Source of the DNA: Thermoplasmata archaeon
GTDB lineage: Archaea; Thermoplasmatota; Thermoplasmata; GCA-020350865
NCBI GenBank assembly: GCA_020350865.1
Contig: CP070726.1
Span: forward strand, 273,588 to 279,123
Length of the DNA stretch: 5,536 nt
Direction of reading: 5' to 3'
In this document: positions 5,500 through 5,536 of the stretch, in pieces
Layout: each line of letters begins with the position of its first letter
Position numbering within the stretch: the first letter of the stretch is position 1
Made by a program: the position numbers and the translations under genes
The notes under the pieces: model-generated
What the model saw: the letters and a program-made list of their open reading frames with translations, nothing else
Told to the model about the DNA's origin: nothing
Database searches by the model: none

Positions 5500-5536
5500 C
5501 ATTGCGTTAAAAGTAAATATGGGGGTGGTCGGCTTG

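Larger units (their letters stand above)
5340..5536. other. AT-rich intergenic region upstream of the ATPase gene
   Basis: This right-hand end is much richer in A and T than the genes. It holds a leader with an 8-bp direct repeat, TTGAATTT (5354-5361 and 5366-5373), a TATA-like box, AT-rich repeats and a palindrome listed separately. A plus-strand ATG at 5519 may start a divergent gene, but only six codons are visible. No gene is called. Confidence 0.6.

Noticed and set aside
5458..5535. Minus-strand open frame of 25 codons ending at TGA 5458-5460, a possible gene tail
   Set aside because: The stretch is very AT-rich, a 25-codon open run is expected fairly often by chance, and it covers the repeats near the ATPase promoter. 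It cannot be excluded without sequence to the right.

Overview
The window looks archaeal, most likely a Thermoplasmatota-type or related euryarchaeal genome of intermediate GC. Supporting signs are AT-rich TATA-like boxes about 25 bases before likely transcription starts, G-rich Shine-Dalgarno sites, free use of AGA/AGG and ATA codons, a single-domain KaiC/RAD55-type ATPase, a V4R protein, a ribbon-helix-helix regulator and a secreted CARDB-containing glycoprotein-like surface protein. The lineage is inferred from style and gene content, not from a marker gene.

All five supported genes lie on the minus strand. In transcription order they are: a KaiC-like RecA-superfamily ATPase (5339 to 4632); a long coiled-coil protein with an acidic Glu/Ala heptad tract and two zinc ribbons (4502 to 3465); a ribbon-helix-helix DNA-binding protein (3286 to 3014); a V4R-domain putative ligand sensor (2948 to 2430); and a large exported protein that starts at 2201 and runs off the left edge without a stop, so at least 733 residues are coded here. 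That last gene takes up about 40% of the window.

The gaps between genes are 65 to 230 bases. Most hold a TATA-like element and, in three cases, repeats: a 7-bp inverted repeat over the ribosome binding site of the ribbon-helix-helix gene, an 11-bp direct repeat spaced 21 bp plus an 8-bp inverted repeat before the surface-protein gene, and repeated AT-rich elements before the ATPase gene. This layout suggests separately regulated transcription units rather than one tight operon. The ribbon-helix-helix and V4R genes are the closest pair and could be co-transcribed.

How the genes work together is not shown by the sequence. One reading is a small regulatory neighbourhood (ATPase, zinc-ribbon scaffold, DNA-binding protein, ligand sensor) beside a surface protein it might control. 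That is inference from adjacency. No CRISPR array, tRNA, rRNA or mobile element was seen.
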